Source: Rubrobacter aplysinae
GTDB lineage: Bacteria > Actinomycetota > Rubrobacteria > Rubrobacterales > Rubrobacteraceae
Direction of reading: 5' to 3'
NCBI RefSeq assembly: GCF_001029505.1
Contig: NZ_LEKH01000023.1
Location: 1 to 44,061, forward strand
Length of the DNA: 44,061 nucleotides
Program-made: the position numbers and the translations under genes
The notes under the pieces: generated by a model
The model's input: the letters and a program-made list of their open reading frames with translations, nothing else
The model's database searches: none
What the model was told of the DNA's origin: nothing
In this document: piece after piece, positions 23,174 through 31,049 of the stretch
Numbering within the stretch: the stretch's first letter is position 1
Layout of the letters: each line of letters starts with the position of its first letter

Positions 23174-24649
23174 ATGAGGAGGGCGAGCGACTCCGACGCG
23201 AAAGACGAACGGTCCACTGCCGCCGCGGGGAATGAGGCCCTCGACGAGAAGCCTCCCGTATCGGCCCGACCGTTCCTGGTGGTGGTCGCCTTGGCCGTGT
23301 TCGTCACGGTGCTCACGGGCAACGTCGTCAACGTCGTAATACCTCTTATGAGAGAAGAGTTTGGCGCCTCCGCCGCCGGGGTGGGATGGATCATCACCGG
23401 TTACGCCCTCGCCTACGCAATAGGCGTACCGCTCTACGGACGAGTCTCGGACTTTTTCGGGGTCAGGCGCGTTTTCGCCTTGGGGCTACTAGGGTTCGCC
23501 GCCGGCGGCCTCGTCTGCGCCCTCGCTCCGAGCCTGTCTGTGCTGGTCGCGGGACGAATCTTGCAGGGTATCGGAGGTGCGGCGGTACCAGCCCTCGCCA
23601 CCGTCTCTGTAGCGAAGGTACTCCCACCCGGTGAGCGAGGCGCCGCCCTGGGAGTCGTGGCCTCCAGCGTGGGCGTGGGCTCCGCGGCTGGACCGGTAGT
23701 GGGCGGGATCGTCGGGCAGTTCGCTGGTTGGCGTCCCCTCTTCTTGGGCACGCTCGTTTTGATGCTGCTCCTGGTGCCATTCGCCCTGCGTGTGCTGCCG
23801 GGCGGAGCCTCAGAGGATGAGCGGCGTGGCTTCGACCTCTTGGGTGGTGTGCTGCTCGGCCTGGGCGCTGGGCTATTCCTCTTCGGTATCACCCAGGGGC
23901 AGGGCGAAGGCTTCGCCTCGTTCTCCTCCTGGGGCAGCTTTCTCGGGGCGGTTGTAGCCCTGGTGGGTTTCGTCAGGCGTATAAATGCGGTGTCAGAGCC
24001 TTTCGTGTCAGCTTCCCTATTCCGGAACCGGGCGTACGTAGCTGCTCTCATCGTTGGATTCTTAGCCAGCTTGGTCAATCTCTCGGTACTCTTCTTCGTA
24101 CCGATGCTCCTTGTAGAGGTGAATGGTCTCTCAGCGGGGGCCGCCGGGATCGCGCTCACTCCCGGGGCCGTGGCCCTAGCGGTGCTCTCCCCTTTTACCG
24201 GACGGCTCTCCGACCGTACCGGCGCGAGACTGCCCCTCGTGGCGGGCCTTGCGCTTATGGGACTCTCCGCCCTGTTCGTTTCAACATTCGCTGGGGCGTC
24301 GCCTGTACTCATCGCCGCAGGGGTGGTAGGCGTGGGTTCGGGCTTCGCCCTCGTCCAGTCTCCGGCTAACAACGCCGCCGCCAACGCGCTTCCTGAGGAA
24401 GAGATCGGAGGAGGACTGGGCATCTTCTCGGGTGCCTTCTTCCTGGGATCGGGAACCGGGCCGGCGCTCATCGGAGCTTTACTCGCCGCCCGCCAGGAGG
24501 CTGGATTGGATGCCATCAACCCCATGTACACGCAGGGCGCCGCCCCATTCTCCGACGGCTTTTTGGCTTTGGGCGCCGTGGCGCTAGTAGCTTTGGTGGC
24601 CGCTACCCGACTTCGAGAAGGCAGCGGCAAGAGCAAGGGAGGTGGATGA
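23174..24649 (+). CDS. MFS drug exporter (DHA2-like)
   Basis: 491 aa from ATG 23174, one base after the reductase stop. Longer readings of the frame only run back into that gene. The major facilitator motif A is [14 protein letters not shown] and motif C is [10 protein letters not shown]; the hydrophobic profile fits about 14 membrane helices. It should pump small toxic compounds out using the proton gradient. Last in the SoxR operon, it fits the known actinobacterial SoxR regulon, which pairs exporters with reductases. The N-terminal 35 residues are a charged, poorly conserved cytoplasmic tail. Confidence 0.88.
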   Translation: MRRASDSDAKDERSTAAAGNEALDEKPPVSARPFLVVVALAVFVTVLTGNVVNVVIPLMREEFGASAAGVGWIITGYALAYAIGVPLYGRVSDFFGVRRVFALGLLGFAAGGLVCALAPSLSVLVAGRILQGIGGAAVPALATVSVAKVLPPGERGAALGVVASSVGVGSAAGPVVGGIVGQFAGWRPLFLGTLVLMLLLVPFALRVLPGGASEDERRGFDLLGGVLLGLGAGLFLFGITQGQGEGFASFSSWGSFLGAVVALVGFVRRINAVSEPFVSASLFRNRAYVAALIVGFLASLVNLSVLFFVPMLLVEVNGLSAGAAGIALTPGAVALAVLSPFTGRLSDRTGARLPLVAGLALMGLSALFVSTFAGASPVLIAAGVVGVGSGFALVQSPANNAAANALPEEEIGGGLGIFSGAFFLGSGTGPALIGALLAARQEAGLDAINPMYTQGAAPFSDGFLALGAVALVALVAATRLREGSGKSKGGG

Positions 24650-24779
24650 TCCGGGGAGGACACACAACGAAGATACAGGAGCGGACGGAGGCGCCAGATG
24701 GAACGCCGACACGTCTTTGTCTATACAGACCTTGTTGGCGAACGCTCTAGGTAGTCACGCTGGCCTATCGGATAGCCTG

Positions 24780-27700
24780 ATGCCTGTAGGTTTTCTTACT
24801 AAAGAACAAAGGCGCTCCTACGGCCGCTACACCGGCGAGCTCTCGCCAGAGCAACTGGCCCGTTTCTTCCATCTGGATGACGAAGACCGGCGGCTGATCG
24901 CCCTCCGCAGAGGTAACCACCACCGCTTGGGCTTCGCCCTACAGCTCGCCACGGTTCGCTTTCTCGGTAGTTTTCTCTCCGATCCCACAGATACGCCCGA
25001 CGGTGCAGTATGCTACGTCGCGGCGCAGCTCGGAATCGAGGACCCGATCTCCGTGCTACCCCGGTACCTTGAGCGCGAACCGACTCACCGCGATCACGCC
25101 GCCGAGATCCGTCACGTCAAGGGCTACGCACCGTACGGCTCCCAGCCCGAGCTCTTTCGACTGACGCGCTACCTCTACAACCGCGCCTGGGTGTCGGCCG
25201 AGAGTCCGAGCTTACTCTTCGACCTGGCTACCGCCTGGCTATTTGAGAGGAAGGTTCTGCTACCAGGTCCTACCACCCTTGAGCGCCTTGTCTCGCGAGT
25301 CCGCGAAAAGGCGACGACTCGCCTGCACGCGAGGCTCGCACACCTACCGGATGCCAGACAGAGAGCGGGCCTTTCGGGACTGCTCGTCGTCGAGGCTGAC
25401 GGGCGCCAGACGAGGCTGGAGCGGCTGCGTCGTCCGCCTACCAGCGTAAGCGCCAAAGGTCTCGTAGGCGCGCTGGACCGCCTGGAGGAGGTGCGCTCTC
25501 TCGGGGCTGGGGCGCTCGACCTCGCGGGAATACCAGAGGGTAGGCTAAAGGTGCTCGCCCGGACAGCCGCCTCCGTGAGGGCACAGGCTATAGAGCGTAT
25601 GCCCTACGAGCGCAGGGTTGCAACGCTACTCGCGTTTGCCAGAAGGCTCGAAGCCACCGCCCAGGACGACGCTCTGGATGTCCTCTACGCCCTGACCGCC
25701 GAGATGATCTCTCAGTCAAAGGGTAAGAAGAACAAGGAGCGCCTGCGCACGATCAAGGATCTCGACGCGGCGGCGCTGACGCTCAAGGAGGCCTTCGAGG
25801 TGTTCTTCGACCCTTCGCTTTCCAGAGAGCACAGTCTGGGAGAGGCCAGAGATACGGTCATCCTCTGGTCCGGCGAGGACAAACTCCGACGAGCTCTTGA
25901 GAAGGTTGCCGAAGTGGCGCGTCTGCCGGAGGAGGATCACCAGAGAGAGCTGCTCTCCCGGTGGAAGACCGCGCGGACCTTTTTGCCCCGTTTGCTCTCC
26001 ACCATCGAGTTCGGGGGCACCGATGCCGCGGGTCCCGTGCTCGAGGCCTACGATTATCTAAAAGAGATTGACTGGAGCTCGCACTCGCGTTTGCTACCAG
26101 ACCCTCCGCTCTCTGTGGTTGGAAAGGGTTGGCGCCGACTGGCCTTTGGGGAGTCTGTTAGGGAGTTCGGCGACGGCGCCGCTGCCAATGCCATCGCTGC
26201 CAACGGCGATGGTGTTAGGGCGGACGGCCGGGTAGACCGCAAGGCGTACGCCCTGGGCACCCTGGAGGCGCTGCACGAGGCGATGCGTGGCCGAGAGGTG
26301 TTTGTGGAGCCGAGCGAGCGGTGGTCGGATCCGCGAGCAAAGCTACTCTCCGGGGATGAGTGGCAGGCGGCTCGACCCGGGGTCCTGCATGCCCTCGGCC
26401 TCTCTTCTGGGCCGGAGGCATACCTGAGTGAGAAGGCCGGGAATCTCGACGAAGCACACCGCCGGACAGCCGAGAATTTGCCGGGGAACGCCGCAGTGAG
26501 CATAGATCCCGCGAAGGCTGCCGGCGACGCCGACGCCCTGGACATCTCGAACCTCGACAAGCTCGAAGAGCCGGAGTCCCTAAAGCGGCTCCGCAAATCT
26601 CTCGGCGCTACCGTACCCGTCTTGGACCTGCCCGATCTCATGCTGGAAGTCGGGCAGAGGACCGGCTTCGCCGAGGAGTTCGACCACGTCTCCGAGGGTG
26701 GCTCTAGGGTTAGAGACCTACAAAAGAGCGTATGCGCCGTACTACTCGCCGAGGCCTGTAATGTAGAGCTTGAGTCTCTCGTTGATTCGGGAGATATAGC
26801 GCTGACGAGGGGCCGGCTATCCTGGATCAAGCAGAACTACCTTCGCAACGAGACGCTCGCCAGAGCCAACGCCCGGCTCGTAGATGCCCAGAAAAAGATA
26901 CCGCTAGTCTCCGCCTGGGGCGCCGGAGAGGTCGCCTCGGTGGACGGTCTGCGCTTCGTCGTCCCCATACGGACGGTTAACGCCGGCCCGAACCCCCGCT
27001 ACTTCGGAACTGGCAGGGGTATCACCTACCTCAACTACGTCTCCGACCGCTCCACCGGCTTCCACGGCATCGTTGTGCCGGGCACCCTGCGCGACTCGCT
27101 CTTCGTACTGGACGGTCTCCTCGAACACGAGACGAGCCTCAAGCCTACCGAGATAACTTCCGACACTGCTGGCTATTCGGACTTGATCTTCGGCCTGTTC
27201 CACCTGCTCGGCTACCAGTTCAGCCCCCGCATCGCGGACGCCGGAGAAGCCAGATTCTGGCACATGCGGCATATGCAGCCTCGCGGCGACTACGGTGGTT
27301 ACGGTCCACTCGACGGCCTCTCACGCGGCAATCCCATCAAGACCAACCTCATCCGGGATAACTGGGAGGACATACTCAGAGTGGCCGGCTCCCTAAAGCT
27401 CGGCACGGTAAAGGCCTCGGACCTGACCCGCGCACTTCACTCTGGCGCAAAGCAGTCCGAGCTCTCGAAGGCCATAGCCGAGATCGGCCGGATAGCAAAG
27501 ACCCTCTTCCTGCTCTCATACGTAGATGACGAGGCTTACCGCAGACGTGTACTGGTCCAGCTTAACCGCCACGAAAAGCGCCACGAGCTCGCTAGAGAGA
27601 TCTTTCATGGCGACCGGGGCCGGGTAAGAAAGCGATACCGCGAAGGCCAGGAGGATCAGCTCTCCTCTCTCGGGCTCGTCCTTAACGCGATTGCACTCTG

Positions 27701-27920
27701 GAACACGCTGTATCTGGATAGGGCGGTCGACCACCTTCGGCAAGAAGGTGAAGATGTGCGAGAGGAAGACCTGGCGCGCATCTCCCCGCTAATGAACTCT
27801 CACATACACTTCACGGGCCGCTACCATTTCCGACTAGACCAGGCGGTGGCCGAAGGCGAGCTCAGGCCCCTGCGTGATCCTTCGGAGATAGACGATTTCG
27901 AGTTGCCCTCCGAACCCTGA
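24780..27920 (+). CDS. tnpA: Tn3-family transposase
   Basis: 1046 aa from ATG 24780, where the typical N-terminus [19 protein letters not shown] begins. An in-frame GTG at 24642 would add 46 unconserved residues and overlap the exporter gene. The DDE catalytic core is visible: [12 protein letters not shown] (first D), [20 protein letters not shown] (second D) and [13 protein letters not shown] (E). The C-terminus [16 protein letters not shown]...[18 protein letters not shown] is also characteristic of the family. It acts on the 38-bp ends to make cointegrates. Length and motifs suggest an intact enzyme. Confidence 0.95.
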   Translation: MPVGFLTKEQRRSYGRYTGELSPEQLARFFHLDDEDRRLIALRRGNHHRLGFALQLATVRFLGSFLSDPTDTPDGAVCYVAAQLGIEDPISVLPRYLEREPTHRDHAAEIRHVKGYAPYGSQPELFRLTRYLYNRAWVSAESPSLLFDLATAWLFERKVLLPGPTTLERLVSRVREKATTRLHARLAHLPDARQRAGLSGLLVVEADGRQTRLERLRRPPTSVSAKGLVGALDRLEEVRSLGAGALDLAGIPEGRLKVLARTAASVRAQAIERMPYERRVATLLAFARRLEATAQDDALDVLYALTAEMISQSKGKKNKERLRTIKDLDAAALTLKEAFEVFFDPSLSREHSLGEARDTVILWSGEDKLRRALEKVAEVARLPEEDHQRELLSRWKTARTFLPRLLSTIEFGGTDAAGPVLEAYDYLKEIDWSSHSRLLPDPPLSVVGKGWRRLAFGESVREFGDGAAANAIAANGDGVRADGRVDRKAYALGTLEALHEAMRGREVFVEPSERWSDPRAKLLSGDEWQAARPGVLHALGLSSGPEAYLSEKAGNLDEAHRRTAENLPGNAAVSIDPAKAAGDADALDISNLDKLEEPESLKRLRKSLGATVPVLDLPDLMLEVGQRTGFAEEFDHVSEGGSRVRDLQKSVCAVLLAEACNVELESLVDSGDIALTRGRLSWIKQNYLRNETLARANARLVDAQKKIPLVSAWGAGEVASVDGLRFVVPIRTVNAGPNPRYFGTGRGITYLNYVSDRSTGFHGIVVPGTLRDSLFVLDGLLEHETSLKPTEITSDTAGYSDLIFGLFHLLGYQFSPRIADAGEARFWHMRHMQPRGDYGGYGPLDGLSRGNPIKTNLIRDNWEDILRVAGSLKLGTVKASDLTRALHSGAKQSELSKAIAEIGRIAKTLFLLSYVDDEAYRRRVLVQLNRHEKRHELAREIFHGDRGRVRKRYREGQEDQLSSLGLVLNAIALWNTLYLDRAVDHLRQEGEDVREEDLARISPLMNSHIHFTGRYHFRLDQAVAEGELRPLRDPSEIDDFELPSEP

Positions 27921-27983
27921 CCGCCTACCGTAGGCTAATACCCGGATTACCTTGCTACCGCAATATACCTACAGTGCTTGCAC

Positions 27984-28021
27984 GTTAGCGTATGTTTTCG
28001 CTCCGTTGCTACTCGCGGTCC
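27984..28021. repeat. Right terminal inverted repeat (38 bp)
   Basis: Reads GTTAGCGTATGTTTTCGCTC inward to the terminal GCGGTCC. Its reverse complement matches 14720-14757 at 31 of 38 positions. The arrangement TTA-CGT-GTTTTCG-TCC also resembles the classical Tn3 end. It lies 63 bp after the transposase stop. Confidence 0.93.
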
Positions 28022-28026
28022 AAGAC
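28022..28026. repeat. Right target-site duplication AAGAC
   Basis: Exact copy of 14715-14719, directly abutting the right terminal repeat. Confidence 0.9.
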
Positions 28027-28041
28027 GAAAAATAAGGAGCC

Positions 28042-28092
28042 CGAGCACGGATCGGATCCTCGACCCGGAGCGCGCGCAGGGGGCAAGGCCGG
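28042..28092 (+). repeat. 51-bp diverged direct repeat, copy 2
   Basis: 43 of 51 identical to 13830-13880, no gaps. The hairpin of copy 1 is broken here by one A:C mismatch, while the loop changed from TTT to CTC. Confidence 0.8.
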
Positions 28093-28281
28093 GGAGGGAG
28101 AACACCGCCCATCTCCGGGTATCGAGCCAGCCGCGTCAGCTCACCACGATGTGTCGAGGAGCTTTGAGCGGCTACGTAGCCCGGTGGGTAACGACGATGT
28201 CAGTGCCATTCTTCCGGGAAAGGACCGGTACGAGTACTCAGGGGACCACGCTTCATCAACAACGGTGCTAGCGGTTAGCCG

Positions 28282-28315
28282 TTGTTTACTGTGTCAGTAT
28301 TACCGCAGTAAACAA
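28282..28315. repeat. 34-bp dyad TTGTTTACTG / CAGTAAACAA
   Basis: Perfect 10-bp arms (28282-28291 and 28306-28315) separated by 14 bases. There is no T-tract, so it is a poor terminator. An operator or recombination site is more likely; the loop contains one TCAGTA hexamer like the partition arrays. Confidence 0.55.
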
Positions 28316-28335
28316 GCCTGATAGGAGGGCGTTGC

Positions 28336-28372
28336 GATCCGCTCTTCCCTACCGGGTTAAGACCGGCGGATC
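28336..28372 (-). terminator. Possible terminator hairpin of the Xre gene
   Basis: GATCCGC (28336-28342) and GCGGATC (28366-28372) can pair, with a nested CCGG/CCGG. It lies 10 bases past the minus-strand stop. No U-tract follows, so the assignment is weak. Confidence 0.3.
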
Positions 28373-28381
28373 AGCAGAGGA

Positions 28382-28612
28382 TCAGCCGACCAGCTCGTCG
28401 GTCTCCACACCCAGGGCGTCAGCCAACTTCCTTACGATCCGTCCCTGGGCGCCGTGGTCGAGGTTTTCCAGCCCGTTAATCGTGGAGCGGTACACTCCGC
28501 TTTGCTCCTGAAGCTCCCGTAGCGAGAGCCCCTTGCGCTCACGGGTCTGCTTGAGATTCGGGAGCATGATTCCGCGTCCTCGCGTTCTCCTGTTGCCCGT
28601 CCGCTGATCCAT
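28382..28612 (-). CDS. Small Xre-family DNA-binding regulator
   Basis: 76 aa from ATG 28612 with AGAGGTG upstream; ATG 28567 (LPNLKQTRERKGLSLRE...) is a second possible start that still keeps the whole fold. The helix-turn-helix is LKQTRERKGLSLRELQEQSGVYRSTINGLENLDHGAQGRIVRKLADALGVETDEL, a complete Cro/C1-type domain with nothing else attached. It is divergent from the operon beginning at 28841, and the shared region contains paired CACGTG palindromes, so it probably controls both directions. Confidence 0.8.
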   Translation of the reverse strand: MDQRTGNRRTRGRGIMLPNLKQTRERKGLSLRELQEQSGVYRSTINGLENLDHGAQGRIVRKLADALGVETDELVG

Positions 28613-28666
28613 CCAGCACCTCTTAGTAATGTTTGTAGCTTAACTCTGCATCAGCTACGAGTATAC

Positions 28667-28692
28667 CACGTGTCACAGTATTTCACGTGAAA
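28667..28692. promoter_or_regulatory. Paired CACGTG palindromes, candidate Xre operators
   Basis: CACGTG at 28667-28672 and, inside the 12-bp perfect palindrome TTTCACGTGAAA, at 28684-28689. The 17-bp centre spacing is a little over one and a half helical turns. Both lie between the Xre gene and the downstream promoter. Confidence 0.55.
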
Positions 28693-28729
28693 TAACATAA
28701 AAAAATTATATATTTGGCCTCTTTTGGCC

Positions 28730-28757
28730 TTGATTTGTCCTAGAAATAGAGTATACT
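28730..28757 (+). promoter_or_regulatory. Predicted promoter of the zinc-ribbon/sigma operon
   Basis: TTGATT (28730-28735), a 16-bp spacer, TATACT (28752-28757). A direct repeat TTGGCCT (28714-28720 and 28724-28730) abuts the -35 box and may be an activator or repressor site. Confidence 0.55.
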
Positions 28758-28775
28758 ACGGGTAGTCATAAAAGA

Positions 28776-28817
28776 GGCCCAAGGGGAGTCCTACCAAGAC
28801 TCAAATCCCCAAGGGCC
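28776..28817 (+). promoter_or_regulatory. Structured 5' leader, imperfect 42-base hairpin
   Basis: GGCCC pairs with GGGCC and GGGGA with TCCCC across a symmetric AA/AA internal loop; GAGTC/GACTC can extend the stem. It lies between the predicted promoter and the GAAGGGAG ribosome binding site of the next gene. Confidence 0.55.
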
Positions 28818-28840
28818 AGGACCACGAAGGGAGCACCAAC

Positions 28841-29137
28841 GTGATCGAGGACAGTGTAGCTCAGGGTCACGGCCCACAAAACCCGGAGCAGGCCGAGTGC
28901 TTCCGATGCGAAGGCGAGAATTGCCGCCGCTGCGACGGCTCCGGCTGGAGGAACCGCAGCCGCTGCGCCGGGTGCGGCGAGCCGTCGGGAAAGCCGAGCG
29001 AGGGCGGCAAGGCTCTTGGGGGTCTTAGGAATCGCCGGGGCAAGGATCAGCCCATGTACTGCATGGAGTGCCACCCGGAGCTCATGGGCGGCGGCAGCGT
29101 GGCGAGGATCGCGCTGGTGAACCTGGGGGCGGCGTGA
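28841..29137 (+). CDS. Zinc-ribbon-like plasmid protein
   Basis: 98 aa from GTG 28841 with GAAGGGAG eight bases before it. Cysteines come in pairs: CFRCEGENCRRCDGSGW, CAGCGE and YCMECH, similar to the zinc-binding repeats of DnaJ-like or ribbon proteins. The rest is glycine- and arginine-rich and probably disordered. No known family. It overlaps the sigma-like gene (TGATG), so the two are coupled. Confidence 0.65.
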   Translation: MIEDSVAQGHGPQNPEQAECFRCEGENCRRCDGSGWRNRSRCAGCGEPSGKPSEGGKALGGLRNRRGKDQPMYCMECHPELMGGGSVARIALVNLGAA

Positions 29138-29877
29138 TGGCCCCCAGGTTCACGGTCGCTGCGTCGAGGGCGAAGAGGACGGAGACGGACGAGGAGAGGC
29201 TGGCTAGGTTCGCCACGCTCCGGGACTCCAACGACCCGTGCGACGCGGAAGAGGCGATGAGGCTGGCAGAAAAGCTGGTCGAGCACTACGCGGGGCTAGT
29301 GGGAGCCGCGGTCAGGCGGTGGCGAAACCGGATGCCCTCCGGCTTGCGAGTGCTGGGCTTCGACGACCTCCATGCTGCGGGACTCAGGGGGCTCTGGGAA
29401 GCGCTGCTTAACTGTGACCCGAGCGGCGAGCAGCCCTTTGCCTCTTTTGCGAGCACCCGGGTATCCTGGGCGATCAGTCTTGAGGTCAGGCGCGCGGACT
29501 TCCTAAAGGAGCACGCCAGGCGCGAGGTCTTGCGCTCGTGGCGCGCCGTAAGCAGCCTTGAGAACTGCCTCGGGCGCGAGGCCACCGAAGAGGAGGCGGC
29601 GAAAGCCTCCGGCGTGAGCGTGGACCGTTACCGCGACCTCTGTCTGTGGGACCGCCGCTCTTTGACCTCCGAGCTTACGGACCCGGTCGAGAAGTATCTC
29701 TCAAGGACCGAAGGCGACCCGCTTGAGAGGCTGTGCGCCGTCGAGGAGGCCCTGGAGAGCCTCAAAGGGCGCGACCAGGAGATGAGGGAGGCCGCCCTTG
29801 AAATCGGAGTAGCGGTCGAGAAGGTCAAAGGTTACTTCGAGATAGCCGAAGCGGACGAGACGGAGAGGGCGGCATGA
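29137..29877 (+). CDS. Plasmid-encoded sigma-70-like factor
   Basis: 246 aa from ATG 29137, overlapping the previous stop by one base. Residues about 40-135 correspond to sigma region 2: LVGAAVRRWRNRMPSGLRVLGFDDLHAAGLRGLWEALLNCDPSGEQPFASFASTRVSWAISLEVRRADFLKEHARR, with the core-binding and -10-recognition helices. LGREATEEEAAKASGVSVDRYRD is region 3-like. Region 4 is degenerate: VEEALESLKGRDQEMREAALEIGVAVEKVKGYFEIAE keeps the helices but not a clear -35-binding sequence. It may redirect RNA polymerase to plasmid promoters. An inactive paralogue used as a regulator is the alternative. Confidence 0.75.
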   Translation: MAPRFTVAASRAKRTETDEERLARFATLRDSNDPCDAEEAMRLAEKLVEHYAGLVGAAVRRWRNRMPSGLRVLGFDDLHAAGLRGLWEALLNCDPSGEQPFASFASTRVSWAISLEVRRADFLKEHARREVLRSWRAVSSLENCLGREATEEEAAKASGVSVDRYRDLCLWDRRSLTSELTDPVEKYLSRTEGDPLERLCAVEEALESLKGRDQEMREAALEIGVAVEKVKGYFEIAEADETERAA

Positions 29878-30149
29878 GCGCCGCCCTCTTTCCCCTGGGG
29901 CGCGTGGTGGCTACGCCCGGCGCGCTGGAGGTACTGGGGCAGACCAGCGCGGACCCGGCGCAGCTCTTGGCGCGTCACCAGTCCGGCGATTGGGGCGAGG
30001 CCCCGCCCGAAGACGTGAGGGAGGACCGCCTTAGCGTCGAGCGCGGATTCCGCATCCTTAGCAGTTACCCGGTAGGGGACGAGCGAGTCTGGATCATCAC
30101 GGAGGCGGACAGGTCGAGCACTTGCCTGCTCTTGCCGAGCGAGTATTGA
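29874..30149 (+). CDS. Conserved plasmid protein of unknown function
   Basis: 91 aa, ATG overlapping the sigma stop (ATGA). The sequence FPLGRVVATPGALEVLGQ...QLLARHQSGDWGEAPPEDVREDRLSVERGFRILSSYPVGDERVWIITEADRSSTCLLLPSEY matches a small family seen mostly on plasmids and genomic islands, often annotated as plasmid-related protein. The ends FPLGRVVATPGAL and ITEADRS-T-LLPSEY are its most conserved parts. Activity unknown. Confidence 0.75.
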   Translation: MSAALFPLGRVVATPGALEVLGQTSADPAQLLARHQSGDWGEAPPEDVREDRLSVERGFRILSSYPVGDERVWIITEADRSSTCLLLPSEY

Positions 30150-30171
30150 AACCAGTAGCCGCGAGTGGCGG

Positions 30172-30188
30172 CGCGATCTCTGATCGCG
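30172..30188 (+). terminator. Candidate transcription terminator hairpin
   Basis: CGCGATC-TCT-GATCGCG, a perfect 7-bp stem 22 bases after the preceding stop. The following bases are only mildly T-rich, so termination efficiency is uncertain. Confidence 0.4.
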
Positions 30189-30244
30189 TCGTCTGCTCGT
30201 GGAACTCGGGGAAGAGCGAGACATACTGAAGGGAGAAGGAGATC

Positions 30245-30472
30245 TTGAGAGTCGTGGAGAAGCTGATGGATATGTGCGTGAGGATGCTGCTGTGGCTAAC
30301 GGCGGCGCTGGTGGCGCTGGCGGTGGTCGAGGCCGTGACCGACTCACTGGCCGAGGCGGTGGGTATACCCTACGAGCAGACGTTGATCCTGGTGGCGGGT
30401 ACTCCCCTGCTGATCTTCGGTCTATACCTGGAGCGCGGTGGCGGTAGCAGCCGAGGCCGGAAACGACGGTAG
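30245..30472 (+). CDS. Small two-helix membrane protein
   Basis: 75 aa from TTG 30245, preceded by GGAGAAGGAG. Two hydrophobic stretches (about 13-32 and 45-61) are separated by a short acidic loop, and the C-terminus is basic (GGGSSRGRKRR), which places it in the cytoplasm. No family is recognised. It is alone between the sigma operon and a long repeat-bearing spacer. Confidence 0.55.
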   Translation: MRVVEKLMDMCVRMLLWLTAALVALAVVEAVTDSLAEAVGIPYEQTLILVAGTPLLIFGLYLERGGGSSRGRKRR

Positions 30473-30569
30473 CAGAGAGGCGATGTGGGGCGGGCTCGGA
30501 GATACCGGGTCCGCACCGCTCGTTGATTCGGCGCGGGAGATACCGGGCTCTCCGACAAGAGCTACACGA

Positions 30570-30878
30570 CGGCGGGGCCTTGCCCGCTCTTCGAGCGAGC
30601 GGCGGCCCGGTTCTTCCGGGGAGGCTTTCCTGCCAACCCGGCTCGACACAGGTAGAGTCTCATACAGGGTTCAGCCGGGGGCCTCCTCGAAGACCACGGA
30701 ACCCGGTCTATAGGAGCCACGTCACGGCGGGGCCTTGCCCGCGTGGACTCGCGCTCTTCGTGCACATCGCCCACGCGACCGGCGGCCACAAATCGGGCCA
30801 AGTCTGTTAGTGCTTCGATCCCCGGCAAATGTAGACGAGGTTAGCGCGTTTCCACCGGGAGCCTTCTTGGAGACCACG
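30570..30878 (+). repeat. Diverged tandem repeat, two modules
   Basis: Both modules start CGGCGGGGCCTTGCCCGC (30570 and 30725) and end in a related GCCT-CT-GAGACCACG stretch. Offsets differ (155 and 180 bases), so the middles have diverged by indels. Each includes one GGCCTTGCCC decamer. Confidence 0.65.
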
Positions 30879-30958
30879 AAAGCAGCGTGGAGGGAGCTTC
30901 TCGGCGGCCTCTTCTTTCGTCACCAACGTATGGCAGGATAAGCGTTGTCGCTCGTGAG

Positions 30959-31008
30959 AGCGCTTGGTTGACTATAGTAGCTTTACTAATACATAATGAA
31001 TAAGCGCT
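30959..31008 (+). promoter_or_regulatory. Promoter and dyad of the mobilisation operon
   Basis: TTGACT (30968-30973), 18-bp spacer, CATAAT (30992-30997). Inside the spacer TAGTA-GCTT-TACTA is a small dyad; around the promoter AGCGCTT (30959-30965) and AAGCGCT (31002-31008) form a larger one. The ribbon-helix-helix protein encoded next is the natural repressor. The same region could hold oriT. Confidence 0.6.
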
Positions 31009-31049
31009 GATTGCAGCGACTGTCAGGGTATGGGAGCGCTAGGGGGAAA

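Larger units (their letters stand above)
14720..28021. mobile_element. Complete Tn3-family unit transposon, 13,302 bp
   Basis: Both 38-bp terminal inverted repeats, the 5-bp target duplication, a Tn3-type transposase, a serine resolvase and a candidate res site are present. Cargo: a resolvase-linked operon with a nuclease-motif protein and a TPR-CHAT protease, and a SoxR-controlled detoxification operon. The transposase sits at the right end, reading outward. Nothing in the transposition genes looks broken, so the element may be active. Confidence 0.93.
28027..28381. other. Spacer right of the transposon, repeat-rich
   Basis: No gene supported. It holds copy 2 of the 51-bp repeat with an inverted GGCCTTGCCC decamer (28081-28090), a 10-bp perfect dyad (28282-28315), and a GATCCGC/GCGGATC inverted repeat (28336-28372) just past the Xre gene stop. 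Confidence 0.5.
30473..31049. other. Long non-coding spacer before the mobilisation operon
   Basis: No supported gene in about 577 bp. It contains two diverged tandem modules, each opening with an exact 18-mer (30570-30587 and 30725-30742) and ending with GCCTCCTCGAAGACCACG or GCCTTCTTGGAGACCACG (30681 and 30861). The promoter and dyad of the mobilisation operon are at its right end, where an origin of transfer would be expected. Confidence 0.6.

Noticed and set aside
23434-24663. 409-codon open frame antisense to the MFS exporter
   Set aside because: Serine/threonine/proline-rich product without hydrophobic core, typical of an antisense shadow in GC-rich DNA.
24642-24779. N-terminal extension of the transposase
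   Set aside because: The 46 added residues are unlike any transposase start and overlap the exporter gene; the family N-terminus begins at 24780.
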